Source: Streptomyces sp. NBC_01304 (GTDB taxonomy: Bacteria; Actinomycetota; Actinomycetes; Streptomycetales; Streptomycetaceae). From it: 64,000 bases of DNA. The stretch covers positions 7,688,001 to 7,752,000 of the forward strand of contig NZ_CP109055.1 in the NCBI RefSeq assembly GCF_035975855.1. The letters run 5' to 3'. The notes beneath the pieces were generated by a model that had not been told where the DNA came from, searched no databases, and saw only the letters and a program-made list of their open reading frames with translations. Below, one piece after another: positions 33,651-42,468 of this stretch (positions within the stretch are counted from its first letter, which is position 1; every line of letters starts with the position of its first letter). A program made the position numbers and the translations under genes.

Positions 33651-34727
33651 TCAGCCGCGTACCGCCTCTCGCGCGTGGTCCATCAGGCTCAGGAGCAGAT
33701 GCGCGGAGTGCGGGTGCCAGATGTCGGAGTGGCCGCCCGTCGCCGACCAGAAGTCGCCGCGGAAGAGCTTGCTCGCGTCGACGTTCACCAAGGCGTGCTT
33801 CAAGTCCTGTTCCGTGTAAGGGACTTCTGGTGCGTGCAGGTCTACGCGGTGTACGTCCTCGCCGCGGCGTACGCCCACCGTGCCGATGCCGCGCCGGCGT
33901 TCGGCGAGCAGATGCGCGAGGCCCGTCGCCCGGTCCCGGCCCGAGTGGGTGAGGGTGACCGGGCCGCTGATCGGGGCGTCGGCCAGGAGCGGGGCGAAGG
34001 TGCCCCCGGGGGCGAAGACGTCGGGGCGGGCGGCCATCTGGAAGACCAGGAGGCTGTCGACCGTGTGCGGGTAGCGGGGGTCGCGCCGTACCGGGCCGTA
34101 CCAGACGTGCTTGGCCGCGCGGTCGGGACCGGCCTCCTGGACGGCCTGGCACAGGAAGCGGCCGCCGAAGGAGTGGCCCACGCAGTGCAGGTACTGGCCG
34201 GCCGCGTTCTGCCAGACCTCCGCCCCGGCCGGCTTGGTGCGGTGCCGGTCGAAGTAGCCGAGCAGCGCCGTCAGCACATCGGCGGCATGACCCTGGGTGG
34301 CCGCGGAGTGGGCGCGGGCGCGGGCCTTGCGGTAGCCCGCCTCGGACTTCCAGCGCACGGCGATCCAGTACGCGCCGTGGTGCTCGGGCAGCGCGGGATA
34401 GAGCTTGCCCGGGTGGTTGCGGGCGAGGAGCCGTTCGGAGTCGGCGGCCAGGCGGCGGGTACCGGACAGGGCCTGGTCGGGCGGGGTGCGCCAGCCGTGC
34501 GCGAAGACCACGATGTCCGTCGTCGTACGGGGGATGTGCAGGGCGGAGTCCAGGACGCCGGGCAGGGCGCGGCCGTGCACCGGGCCGCCGTGGTCCGGGT
34601 GGGTGAGGAACCCGTCGTCGTCGAGGTCGAGGGTCACCACCTCGGGCATGGGTGCCGCCGGCTCGGGCGTGGGTGCCGCCGGGTCCGGCGTGGGTGCCTG
34701 CGGCCCCGGTGCGGGCGTGTCCGGCAT
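33651..34727 (-). CDS. Alpha/beta hydrolase of the STAND-CHAT operon
   Basis: 358 residues. After a Pro/Ala-rich head (MPDTPAPGPQAPTPDP..), DIVVFAHGWRTPPDQAL gives the oxyanion HG motif, LHCVGHSFGGRFLCQ holds the nucleophile elbow GHSFG, GPVTLTHSGRDRATG the acid, and GGHSDIWHPHS the catalytic His region. It is a lipase- or esterase-like enzyme without a signal peptide. The ATG is only 2 bp after the CHAT stop, so it is expressed with it. It may be an effector acting on lipids when the system is triggered (inference). Confidence 0.85.
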   Translation of the reverse strand: MPDTPAPGPQAPTPDPAAPTPEPAAPMPEVVTLDLDDDGFLTHPDHGGPVHGRALPGVLDSALHIPRTTTDIVVFAHGWRTPPDQALSGTRRLAADSERLLARNHPGKLYPALPEHHGAYWIAVRWKSEAGYRKARARAHSAATQGHAADVLTALLGYFDRHRTKPAGAEVWQNAAGQYLHCVGHSFGGRFLCQAVQEAGPDRAAKHVWYGPVRRDPRYPHTVDSLLVFQMAARPDVFAPGGTFAPLLADAPISGPVTLTHSGRDRATGLAHLLAERRRGIGTVGVRRGEDVHRVDLHAPEVPYTEQDLKHALVNVDASKLFRGDFWSATGGHSDIWHPHSAHLLLSLMDHAREAVRG

Positions 34728-34729
34728 GG

Positions 34730-36166
34730 TCAGCCGCCCTCGGTGCTGGTCAGGTCGCCCTCCGCCGGGTGGGTGCGGCCCGGTCCCGGGAGTACCCGGC
34801 GGACACCCGCGTACGAGAGGCGGGCGTCGAAGCGGCCCTTGACGGAGTAGATCAGGCCGAACGGGTTCCACATCCGACGTATCAACTCGCGGCCTATCTC
34901 GCGTAGTTGGAAGCCCGCCGTGACCTCGCCGGACAGGAACGCCGGGAAGAACTCCCCGGCGTGGAAGGCCGCGAGCTCCTTGGGCAGGACGACCTCGGGA
35001 GCCACCGCGCAGGACGCGCCGAGCCCCACCAGTGCCTCGCCCACCGAACCGCCGCCCGGCGAGGTGAAGTCGCCGCTGCGGCACACGCTCAGATACAGCA
35101 GCGGGCTGCCCAGGAGGTGGGCCCGGCCGCAGAGGGCGTGCAGGGCGGCCTCGTCGCCGGGGCCGCCCGCGATGCCGTCGTAGACGTCGGACAGCTGGAA
35201 GTGGTGCATGTCCGGCTCCGCCGAGCGCATCACGAACTGGGCGGTGCCCGAGCCGTTCACCCGGCCGTGGCAGCAGATGTAGACGACGTGCCGGTCGAAG
35301 GTGTCGGCGTGCAGGAGCCGCTTGAAGGCCTCCGCGTCGGTACAGGTGGTGAGCTCCGTGAGGCCCTGGAGCCGGCCCAGGAAGTCCCGGTGGGACTGCG
35401 GCAGGCCGGTGTCCACGACCGCTCCCGCGAGCGGCCGCTCCTGCGCCACCTGGATCTTGGCGGACACCGACTCGCACCACTCGTCGCCACGGTGCTCGAT
35501 GAGATGCCGGTAGCCCCAGAAACGGGCGCCCCACTGCTCGGGCGTGGTGTCGTACCGGGTGCGCGCCAGGTCCCCGGCGTCCGGCAGGCACAACAGGGCC
35601 CAGGGGGCGGCCAGTTGGTTGGACCAGATCGTCATGACGCACTCGCGCTCGCGCAGCAGCCGCACCAGCTCCTTGACCAGGAGACCCATCCTGATGTGGT
35701 CGAAGTGCGGCGCGAACATGGTCCGGAACGCGGCCCGGCCCGCGAACACCAGATTCTGGAAGATCCGCGAGATGACCGAGGGCTCGACCTGGCTGAGGTC
35801 CACCTGGGTGTCGAGGCGGAACGGCTTGGCCGGGCTGCCGTTCGCCGGCTTGTAGACGCTGGCCGGCAGGTCACCGGCGGCGGTCTCGTCCCAGGTGTTC
35901 CGCAACTCGCCTGCGCCGCCCCGGACTTGCCTGCCCAGGACGGAGTCGGCCACCAGCGCCTCCTTGCCGGGGACGAGGAGTGCGTACGTATAACGGAGCG
36001 GTTCCTCGCTGTCGTCGTCCTTCCAGCCGCGGATCACCAGGTTCAGGTCGCGCGGCTGGGCCACCGCGAAGTGCTCGGGCCGCAGGTCCTGCGGCGGCGG
36101 ACCCTTGCGCTCCGTGATCGGCAGGAGGAGTTCGTCGACGGATAAGTCGTCATGTTGGTAACTCAT
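34730..36166 (-). CDS. CHAT-domain caspase-like protease
   Basis: 478 residues. The CHAT fold (caspase-like cysteine peptidase) is marked by HVVYICCHG (catalytic His300) and LLYLSVCRSGD (catalytic Cys362) after hydrophobic strands, with LGASCAVAPEVVLP and AFHAGEFFPAFL as later family segments. The N-terminal 250 residues contain NLVIRG, YALLVPGK and a helical MGLLVKELVRLLREREC part, not a recognised family. CHAT proteases cleave partner proteins in bacterial immunity. Its start overlaps the STAND gene by 17 bp, so the sensor and protease are translated together. Confidence 0.87.
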   Translation of the reverse strand: MSYQHDDLSVDELLLPITERKGPPPQDLRPEHFAVAQPRDLNLVIRGWKDDDSEEPLRYTYALLVPGKEALVADSVLGRQVRGGAGELRNTWDETAAGDLPASVYKPANGSPAKPFRLDTQVDLSQVEPSVISRIFQNLVFAGRAAFRTMFAPHFDHIRMGLLVKELVRLLRERECVMTIWSNQLAAPWALLCLPDAGDLARTRYDTTPEQWGARFWGYRHLIEHRGDEWCESVSAKIQVAQERPLAGAVVDTGLPQSHRDFLGRLQGLTELTTCTDAEAFKRLLHADTFDRHVVYICCHGRVNGSGTAQFVMRSAEPDMHHFQLSDVYDGIAGGPGDEAALHALCGRAHLLGSPLLYLSVCRSGDFTSPGGGSVGEALVGLGASCAVAPEVVLPKELAAFHAGEFFPAFLSGEVTAGFQLREIGRELIRRMWNPFGLIYSVKGRFDARLSYAGVRRVLPGPGRTHPAEGDLTSTEGG

Positions 36167-39100
36167 GGGTGCCCCCCATTTCCAGCTGCAGTTCGACCTC
36201 CTGCAGCAGCGTGCCGCCCGACTCGTTGAGCACCAGGAAGCGCAGCTCCTGGAGGCCCGGCCCGTCCCGCTCGACCTTGAACTCCGCGCGCAGCGGCCAC
36301 TCCAGGGACGCCGGATCGAGGATCCGCGCGTCCGGCATCACCCGTGCGTGCGGGGCCATCGCGAGCAGTCGGCACTTGCCCTGCTCGCCCGCCTGTTGGA
36401 GCGTGCGCTGCAGCTGGAGCGCCAGGTAGACGGAGACCCGCAGATTGGCCTTGGTGCCGACGTGCACCGGCTCGCCGGGCTTGGCCGAGGGCACCAGGTG
36501 CACGCTCACGTGGCAGGGCGACTCCGGTCCGGGATCCATCGGGAGGATGCCCTTCGGTGCCGACGCCCCGGCATTCCCCGAGCTCCCGGCATTCCCCGAG
36601 CTCCCCGAGCTCCCCGAGCTCCCCGAGCTCCCCGAGCTCCCCGAGCTCCCCGAGCTCCCCGAGCTCCCCGAGCTCCCCGAGCTCCCGGAACTCCCGGAAC
36701 TCCCGGAACTCCCCGAAGGCGTCGCCGTCCCCGAGGCCCCGGCTGTCCCCGCTGTCTCAGGAGCCCCAGCCGTCCCCGCAGTCCCCGCGGGCCCTGCGGA
36801 TCTGGCCGTCCCCGAGGCCCCGGCCGTCCCCGCCGTCTCTGGAGCCCCAGCTACCCCTGCCGTCTCCGCGGACCCTGGAGTCCCCGCCATCCCTGAGGAC
36901 CCCGCGCCCCCGGCCGTCCCTGCCGTCGCTGGAGCCCCAGTTACCCCTGCAGTCCCCGCTACCCCTGCCGTCCCCGCAGCCCCCGCCTCCCCATCGAGCG
37001 CCGCCAGTTCACGCATCGCCCCGGCGTGCGCCAGCCGGTCGCCGCACACCTCGAACTCTCGGGCCGCCCGCTCCCGCACCGCCCGTACCCCCGTCGCGCC
37101 CGGCAGGAACGACCGCTCGTACTGCGCCCAGGCGACCCCGAGGCGGTTGCCCATCTCCGTGAAGCGCTGCTCCGCGAGCCGCAGTGCGTCGCCGGCCGTC
37201 TGCTCGGAGCCCAACTCGCGGTGGCAGCGCCCCAGTTCCAGGCTCGCCCAGCCCGCCCCCAGCGGCTCGTTCAGGCCGTTGTGGGCATCGCGGCTGAGCC
37301 GGAGCCGCGTCAGGGCGTCCGTCCGGTCGCCGCCGCGCCAAAGGAGCCGGCCCCGCACCAGCTTCGCCCACGCCGCGCCGTACGCGTCGGCGGTGCGGTC
37401 GAAGCCCTGCTCCGCCACGGCCAGCTCGGTACGCGCACCGTCCAACTCGCCACGCAACAGCAGGCAGTTGGCGAGGAACACCCGGGCCCAGGCCTCGCCC
37501 CGCACATTGACGTGCTCGCGGTGCAGCGTGGCGCTGCGCCGCAGGGTCTCCTCGGCCACGCCGAGTCTGCCCTTGTCGCAGTACACGGCGCCGAGTACCC
37601 GTAACACCCAGGCCTGTTCGTCGCACCGCTGCTCCTGTTCGAGCAGCTCCGCCGACCGCCGCAGATAGCGCACCGCGGTCCTGAGTTCCCCCTTGTGATA
37701 GAGCGTCACCCCTATCTGGCGCAGCGCCTTGGCCTCGTCCACGGTGTCCCCGTTCTCGGCATATTGGTCCCGGACCCACTGCAGCCGCCGCCGGGACTCG
37801 TCGAGATGCCCCTCCTTGCGGTCGAGGATGCCGAGTGACATCTGCACGGCGGGCTCCACGATCCGCCGTACGTCGTCGTCGAAGTCGTCGACGACGGTGT
37901 GGAGCATCGCGAGGCTGAGCCGTTCCCGCAGCTGCACCAGCGCGTCGCACAGATCCGCCGCGACCTCGCCGACCCGCTCCGGCGAGTCCTGGCCCGCGCG
38001 CCGGAGGGTCTCCAGGAGGGTGCCCTTCTCGGTCTGCAGCCACTGCGCCACATCCGCCGGGTTGGCCCGCGCGGGACCGGTCGCCACCTCGGTGCCGACC
38101 AGCGGCTGCACGGTGGCGACGAGCCGGCGGAACTCGTTGAACAACTGCTGCTGGGCGGCGGCCCCTTGATAGGGCCCGCCGTGCGCCTGGTGCAGCGACA
38201 GCTGGCGGGCCGAGAAGCGCTGCACGGACGGGCTCAGCCGGTACCGGCAGTCCTCCTCCGGTTCGAGCAGCCCGCGTCGGGCCAGCGAGCGGAGCAGCCC
38301 CTCCGCCTCGTCCCGCGCCACCTGCTCGGAGGAGGCGCGGCCGTTGCCGGGCAGGGCCCGCAGGGTCGCGGCGAACAGCGCGTTCACCGTCGACCGGGTG
38401 GACAGGGAGAGGAGTTGGAACAGGCCGCGCTCGTCGTCGGACAGGTCCTCGTGCACCCAGCGAAGCAGTTTCCCGGTGATGTCCTCGTGCCGGGCGCCGA
38501 GCGGGGCGGCCCGGTCGATGCGCCGGGCGACCTCGCTCGCGTCCCACTCCGGGTGCGCGCCGTAGATCCCGGCGGCCAGCTTGAGCGCGAGCGGCCGTCC
38601 GTCGCAGGCGTCGACGAGTTCCCGTACCTGACCGGGTTCCGGGGAGCGCGGCGTGGCGGCCCTGCGGAAGATCGCCTCGCTCTGTGCGCGGTCCGGGCCC
38701 TGCACCGCGAACTGCGCGACCCGCAGATCCCCCGAGTCCACCGACAGCGGCCGCCGGGTGGACGCGATCACCAGGGTGTTCCGGCCGCCGGGAAGCAGCG
38801 GCGGAATCTGCCGCCAGCTCTCCACCTCGTCGAGCAGCAGCACGACCCGCGGGCCCTCGGTCAACTCCTGGTACAGCAGCTGCAGTTCCTCGTCGCCCAG
38901 CTTCCACGGCTGGGCCACATCGGCCTTCAGGTCGCGCAGCAGTTCCATGAAGTCGTAGCGGTGCCCGGTCCGCCCCGGGTTCAGTCGCATCTCCAGGCGC
39001 AGCGCGTCACTCTCGTCCTCGTCCGGGCCGATGAGTGCCTTGGCGATCCGGTCGGCGAGGGTGAACTTCCCGATCCCGGGCGCACCCCACAGGACGAGCA

Positions 39101-39170
39101 CGCCAGGCCCGCTCGCGAGCAGCCTGCGCGCAGTGTTCAGCGCAGAGTCGGGCAGCTCTGGACTCGCCAT
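36150..39170 (-). CDS. STAND NTPase with TPR repeats and collagen-like tract
   Basis: 1006 residues. NB-ARC-like ATPase at the N-terminus ([15 protein letters not shown] as Walker [12 protein letters not shown] as Walker [20 protein letters not shown] GxP region), winged helix, then a run of TPR-like helices (about 420-720). Residues about 727-875 are Gly-X-Y repeats, including 13 GSS units in a row. The last 110 residues form a beta-rich domain ([30 protein letters not shown]). ATG 39170 follows GGGGGTGCGGC. The P-loop has Phe where Thr is usual. It probably senses a signal and controls the CHAT protease downstream. Confidence 0.85.
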   Translation of the reverse strand: MASPELPDSALNTARRLLASGPGVLVLWGAPGIGKFTLADRIAKALIGPDEDESDALRLEMRLNPGRTGHRYDFMELLRDLKADVAQPWKLGDEELQLLYQELTEGPRVVLLLDEVESWRQIPPLLPGGRNTLVIASTRRPLSVDSGDLRVAQFAVQGPDRAQSEAIFRRAATPRSPEPGQVRELVDACDGRPLALKLAAGIYGAHPEWDASEVARRIDRAAPLGARHEDITGKLLRWVHEDLSDDERGLFQLLSLSTRSTVNALFAATLRALPGNGRASSEQVARDEAEGLLRSLARRGLLEPEEDCRYRLSPSVQRFSARQLSLHQAHGGPYQGAAAQQQLFNEFRRLVATVQPLVGTEVATGPARANPADVAQWLQTEKGTLLETLRRAGQDSPERVGEVAADLCDALVQLRERLSLAMLHTVVDDFDDDVRRIVEPAVQMSLGILDRKEGHLDESRRRLQWVRDQYAENGDTVDEAKALRQIGVTLYHKGELRTAVRYLRRSAELLEQEQRCDEQAWVLRVLGAVYCDKGRLGVAEETLRRSATLHREHVNVRGEAWARVFLANCLLLRGELDGARTELAVAEQGFDRTADAYGAAWAKLVRGRLLWRGGDRTDALTRLRLSRDAHNGLNEPLGAGWASLELGRCHRELGSEQTAGDALRLAEQRFTEMGNRLGVAWAQYERSFLPGATGVRAVRERAAREFEVCGDRLAHAGAMRELAALDGEAGAAGTAGVAGTAGVTGAPATAGTAGGAGSSGMAGTPGSAETAGVAGAPETAGTAGASGTARSAGPAGTAGTAGAPETAGTAGASGTATPSGSSGSSGSSGSSGSSGSSGSSGSSGSSGSSGSSGSSGSSGNAGSSGNAGASAPKGILPMDPGPESPCHVSVHLVPSAKPGEPVHVGTKANLRVSVYLALQLQRTLQQAGEQGKCRLLAMAPHARVMPDARILDPASLEWPLRAEFKVERDGPGLQELRFLVLNESGGTLLQEVELQLEMGGTHELPT
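36540..36990 (-). repeat. 9-bp-period Gly-X-Y coding repeat in the STAND gene
   Basis: On the plus strand the unit CCCGAGCTC is repeated back to back about 13 times near 36587-36715, and degenerate units ([12 protein letters not shown] triplets) continue to 36990. Because the unit is a multiple of three, length change would add or remove whole Gly-X-Y triplets without a frameshift. Confidence 0.95.
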
Positions 39171-39417
39171 GCCGCACCCCCGTCCGGCATCCGTGTCCGG
39201 GCCACCCATCGGACCCGGAAATTCCAAGAGTAGGGCGGGGGGCCGGGTAAGCCGAAGGCATATTCAAAAAGGATCTGTACCAAATGCGCTACGGGGCAAG
39301 GGAGTTGACGGCAGGCCCGAGACCCGCCGTTCACCTGGAGTTCGGTTCGCCTTGCGACCGTGGAGGCCACTGATGCATACGTGTGATGCGTACGTTCACG
39401 GGGTTCTGGGGGATCCG

Positions 39418-40497
39418 ATGACGAGCGAAGTGTCCGTGCCGTTCCGTGCGGGACGCGAGGGATACGCCAGTTTCCGCATCCCTGCGGTCGTGACCAGCGC
39501 GAAAGGCGCCGTTCTCGCCTTCTGCGAGGGCCGGGTCGGCTCCCAGGCGGACTTCGGCAACATCGACATCGTCCTCAAGCGCTCCACGGACGGCGGCCGC
39601 ACCTGGTCCCCGCTCCAGGTGGCCGCCCGCAACGGCGACCACCTCGCGGGCAACCCCGCCCCCGTCGTCCTCGACACCGGCCGCATCCTCCTCGTCCACT
39701 GCCGCAACGCGGCCTCCGCCACCGAGGACAAGATCCGCCGCGGCCAGGTTTCCGCCGCCGACGGCCGCCGCGTCTGGCTCACCCACAGCGACGACGACGG
39801 CCTCAGCTGGTCGAGCCCCCGCGAGATCACCGGGCAGGTGAAGAAGGCGAGTTGGCGCTGGTACGCGACGACGCCGGGCCACGCCCTGCAGCTGCGCGGC
39901 GGCGGCCGCGTCGTGGTCCCGGCGAACCACTCGCTCCCGCCGACCGGCACGGACAACGGCACCGAGGGCAAGTACAACGGCGGCCACAGCATGCTCAGCG
40001 ACGACCGGGGCGCCAACTGGCGGATCGGCTACGTCGACGACAACACCAACGGCGTCATCAACGTCAACGAGACCACCGGCGCCGAACTCCCCGACGGGCG
40101 GCTCTACTTCAACGCCCGCAACGACTCCCCGGCACCCGGCACCCGCGCCGACGCCCACTCCCGCGACGGCGGCGCGAGCCTGGTCAAGCCCTTCCGCCCG
40201 CAGGCCGGCCTCACCGGCCCGGTGGTGGAGGGCGCCCTGCTGCAGCTCCCGGACGGCGGGCCGCTGCTGTACTCCGGCCCCGCGGACCCAGACTTCCGCG
40301 CGCTGATGTCGATCCGGGCCAGCACCGACGGCGGGACGACGTGGCGGCTCGCGCACACGGTCGACGGGCTGCCTGCCGCGTACTCCGATCTCGTCCGCCT
40401 GGACGCCTCGACGGTCGGCCTGCTGTACGAGACCGGCGACTTCGGCGCGTACGAGACGGTGAGCTTCCGCCGGATCCCGCTAGCAGAGTTGGGCTGA
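39418..40497 (+). CDS. Exo-alpha-sialidase-like BNR protein
   Basis: 359 residues without signal peptide. YASFRIPAVV is the FRIP motif, and the Asp boxes STDGGRTWS, SDDDGLSWSS, SDDRGANWRI and STDGGTTWRL mark the six-bladed sialidase propeller. An EGR catalytic-type arginine segment (AFCEGRVGS) is present. It would release terminal sialic acid or a similar sugar. ATG 39418 follows GGGGGA; ATG 39373 is a possible longer start. It is divergent from the STAND operon with 247 bp between them, which hold no clear operator. Confidence 0.85.
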   Translation: MTSEVSVPFRAGREGYASFRIPAVVTSAKGAVLAFCEGRVGSQADFGNIDIVLKRSTDGGRTWSPLQVAARNGDHLAGNPAPVVLDTGRILLVHCRNAASATEDKIRRGQVSAADGRRVWLTHSDDDGLSWSSPREITGQVKKASWRWYATTPGHALQLRGGGRVVVPANHSLPPTGTDNGTEGKYNGGHSMLSDDRGANWRIGYVDDNTNGVINVNETTGAELPDGRLYFNARNDSPAPGTRADAHSRDGGASLVKPFRPQAGLTGPVVEGALLQLPDGGPLLYSGPADPDFRALMSIRASTDGGTTWRLAHTVDGLPAAYSDLVRLDASTVGLLYETGDFGAYETVSFRRIPLAELG

Positions 40498-40533
40498 ACT
40501 CAACAGCGGCGTACCGGCAAGTATCGTCGCCGT

Positions 40534-41250
40534 ATGACTGCGAATGATGACGTGACGAAGGCTCCCGCCAAGGCCCCCGCGAAGGACCCCTGGGACCTCC
40601 CCGATGTGTCCGGCCTGGTGGTCGGCGTGCTCGGCGGCACCGGCGACCAGGGCCGCGGCCTCGCCTACCGGCTCGCCCGGGCCGGCCAGAAGGTGATCAT
40701 CGGCTCCCGCGCGGCCGAGCGCGCGCAGAGTGCCGCCGACGAGCTGGGCCTCGGCATCGAGGGCGCCGACAACGCCGAGTGCGCGCGGCGCAGCGACGTC
40801 GTGATCGTCGCCGTGCCGTGGGACGGGCACGCCAAGACCCTTGAATCCCTGCGCGAGGACCTTGCCGGGAAGCTCGTGGTCGACTGCGTCAACCCGCTCG
40901 GCTTCGACAAGAAGGGCGCGTACGCCCTGAAGCCCGAGGAGGGCAGCGCCGCCGAGCAGGCCGCGGCCCTGCTCCCGGACTCGCGCGTCACGGCCGCCTT
41001 CCACCACCTGTCGGCGGTGCTGCTCCAGGACCAGTCGGTCGAGGAGATCGACACGGACGTCATGGTCCTCGGCGAGTCCCGCGCCGACACCGACCTGGTG
41101 CAGGCCCTGGCCGCGCGGATTCCCGGCATGCGGGGCGTCTTCGCCGGCCGGCTGCGCAATGCCCACCAGGTCGAGTCCCTGGTGGCGAACCTGATCTCGG
41201 TGAACCGCCGCTACAAGGCCCATGCGGGGCTTCGGGTGACCGACGTATAA
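40534..41250 (+). CDS. npdG: F420H2:NADP+ oxidoreductase (NADPH-dependent F420 reductase)
   Basis: 238 residues. The N-terminal NADP site VVGVLGGTGDQGRGLAYRLARAGQKVIIGSR, followed by DVVIVAVPWDGH, KLVVDCVNPLGFD and AFHHLSAVLL, matches the F420 reductases that move hydride between F420 and NADP. The N-terminal Ala/Pro-Lys repeats (KAPAKAPAKDP) are a short extension. It stands on its own, 36 bp after the sialidase-like gene. F420 metabolism fits a streptomycete. Confidence 0.92.
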   Translation: MTANDDVTKAPAKAPAKDPWDLPDVSGLVVGVLGGTGDQGRGLAYRLARAGQKVIIGSRAAERAQSAADELGLGIEGADNAECARRSDVVIVAVPWDGHAKTLESLREDLAGKLVVDCVNPLGFDKKGAYALKPEEGSAAEQAAALLPDSRVTAAFHHLSAVLLQDQSVEEIDTDVMVLGESRADTDLVQALAARIPGMRGVFAGRLRNAHQVESLVANLISVNRRYKAHAGLRVTDV

Positions 41251-41316
41251 ACACGATCGGGGCATGGGGGACACTGGACGGCGTACCGCATCAGTACCCC
41301 GACAGGAGCCGACCCC

Positions 41317-41511
41317 ATGCCCCGCCTCGCTCTGTACGCCCTCGTCGTCTGCGTCCTCGCCGTGGCCGCGGCCGTGGTGTCCTTCGCCCAGGGCAGCTTC
41401 CTCGGCATCGTGTGGGTGCTGCTCGCGGGGCTCTCGTCGAACATGACGTGGTTCTACGTGCGGCGGGCGAAGGCCCAGAAGGCGGCGGCCACCGCCGCGC
41501 CGACCGCCTGA
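41317..41511 (+). CDS. Small two-helix membrane protein
   Basis: 64 residues. Two hydrophobic helices (LALYALVVCVLAVAAAVVSF and FLGIVWVLLAGLSSNMTWF) are followed by a basic, Ala-rich tail. Function unknown. ATG 41317 follows AGGAGC. It is convergent with the site-2 protease gene. Confidence 0.7.
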   Translation: MPRLALYALVVCVLAVAAAVVSFAQGSFLGIVWVLLAGLSSNMTWFYVRRAKAQKAAATAAPTA

Positions 41512-41529
41512 CGCGGACTCCCTCGCGGG

Positions 41530-42342
41530 CTACCTGAGGCAGACCGGGTTGGCGTCCTTCCAGAACCGGTAGAAGTTGTTGCCGCAGTACTGGTCGAAGT
41601 CGTCCACGCCGAGGCGCTCGAGGATCGCGTAGACCCAGTCGAAGAACGCCTCGTTCACCGGCCCGAGCCACAGCACGCCGAACACCGCGAGCAGCCCGAA
41701 CGGGGCGAACGGCGCCAGCTCGCGCCGGATCCGGGGCGACAGCCAGGGCTCGATGACGCCGTAGCCGTCCAGGCCCGGCACCGGCAGGAAGTTCAGGATC
41801 GCGGCCGTGATCTGCAGCAGCGCGAGGAACGCCAGGGCGTAACGGAACATCGGCGGCACCCCGTCCAGCGCGTCCAGCCAGAACGGCGCGGTGCAGGCGA
41901 TCGCGAACAGCACGTTGGTCAGCGGCCCCGCCGCCGAGATCAGACTGTGCCGCCAGCGGCCCTTGATCCGGCCCCGCTCGATGAAGACCGCGCCGCCCGG
42001 CAGACCGATCCCGCCCATGATCACGAACGCGACGGGCAGCACGATGCTGAGCAGCACATGGGTGTACTTGAACGGGTTGAGGGTCAGATAGCCCTTCGCC
42101 CCCACCGTGGTGTCACCCCCGTGCAGGGCCGTGACGGCGTGCGCGTACTCGTGCAGACAGAGCGAGACGATCCATGCCGCGGTCACGAAGACGAACACGG
42201 CGAGACCCGGGTTGTCCGTGAAGGTGTTCCAGTCGTCCGCGAATCCGGTCCAGGCGGCCCAGCCGGACGCGGCCGCGACGGCGACGATCCCTAGGAAGAC
42301 GGGGCTGATACGCCGGTCGCTGCGCTTCATGGCGGTGGTCAT
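41530..42342 (-). CDS. Site-2-type membrane zinc metalloprotease (M50)
   Basis: 270 residues, about six membrane helices. The zinc site HEYAHAV (HExxH) lies in the second helix region, and the later NFLPVPGLDGYGV supplies the third ligand Asp in the NxxPxPxLDG motif. It cuts substrate proteins within the membrane. The Cys at the C-terminus and the absence of a PDZ domain fit the Rip3-like actinobacterial subgroup. The substrate is unknown. It is divergent from the BTAD regulator gene. Confidence 0.88.
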   Translation of the reverse strand: MTTAMKRSDRRISPVFLGIVAVAAASGWAAWTGFADDWNTFTDNPGLAVFVFVTAAWIVSLCLHEYAHAVTALHGGDTTVGAKGYLTLNPFKYTHVLLSIVLPVAFVIMGGIGLPGGAVFIERGRIKGRWRHSLISAAGPLTNVLFAIACTAPFWLDALDGVPPMFRYALAFLALLQITAAILNFLPVPGLDGYGVIEPWLSPRIRRELAPFAPFGLLAVFGVLWLGPVNEAFFDWVYAILERLGVDDFDQYCGNNFYRFWKDANPVCLR

Positions 42343-42468
42343 GCGACGGGGCTCCTGGGGTGGGGCGGTCGTACGGCGGGGGCGTGCCCGACCGTACCCG
42401 GCATATCGGGGGAACGTGGGGTGTTCGGGCGCGAGTTCCCTCGCATCCGTGTCGGGGACAATGGGCCG

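Noticed and set aside
36587..36715. CCCGAGCTC array considered as a CRISPR or satellite
   Set aside because: No spacers; the unit is 9 bp and encodes in-frame GSS triplets within a continuous gene.
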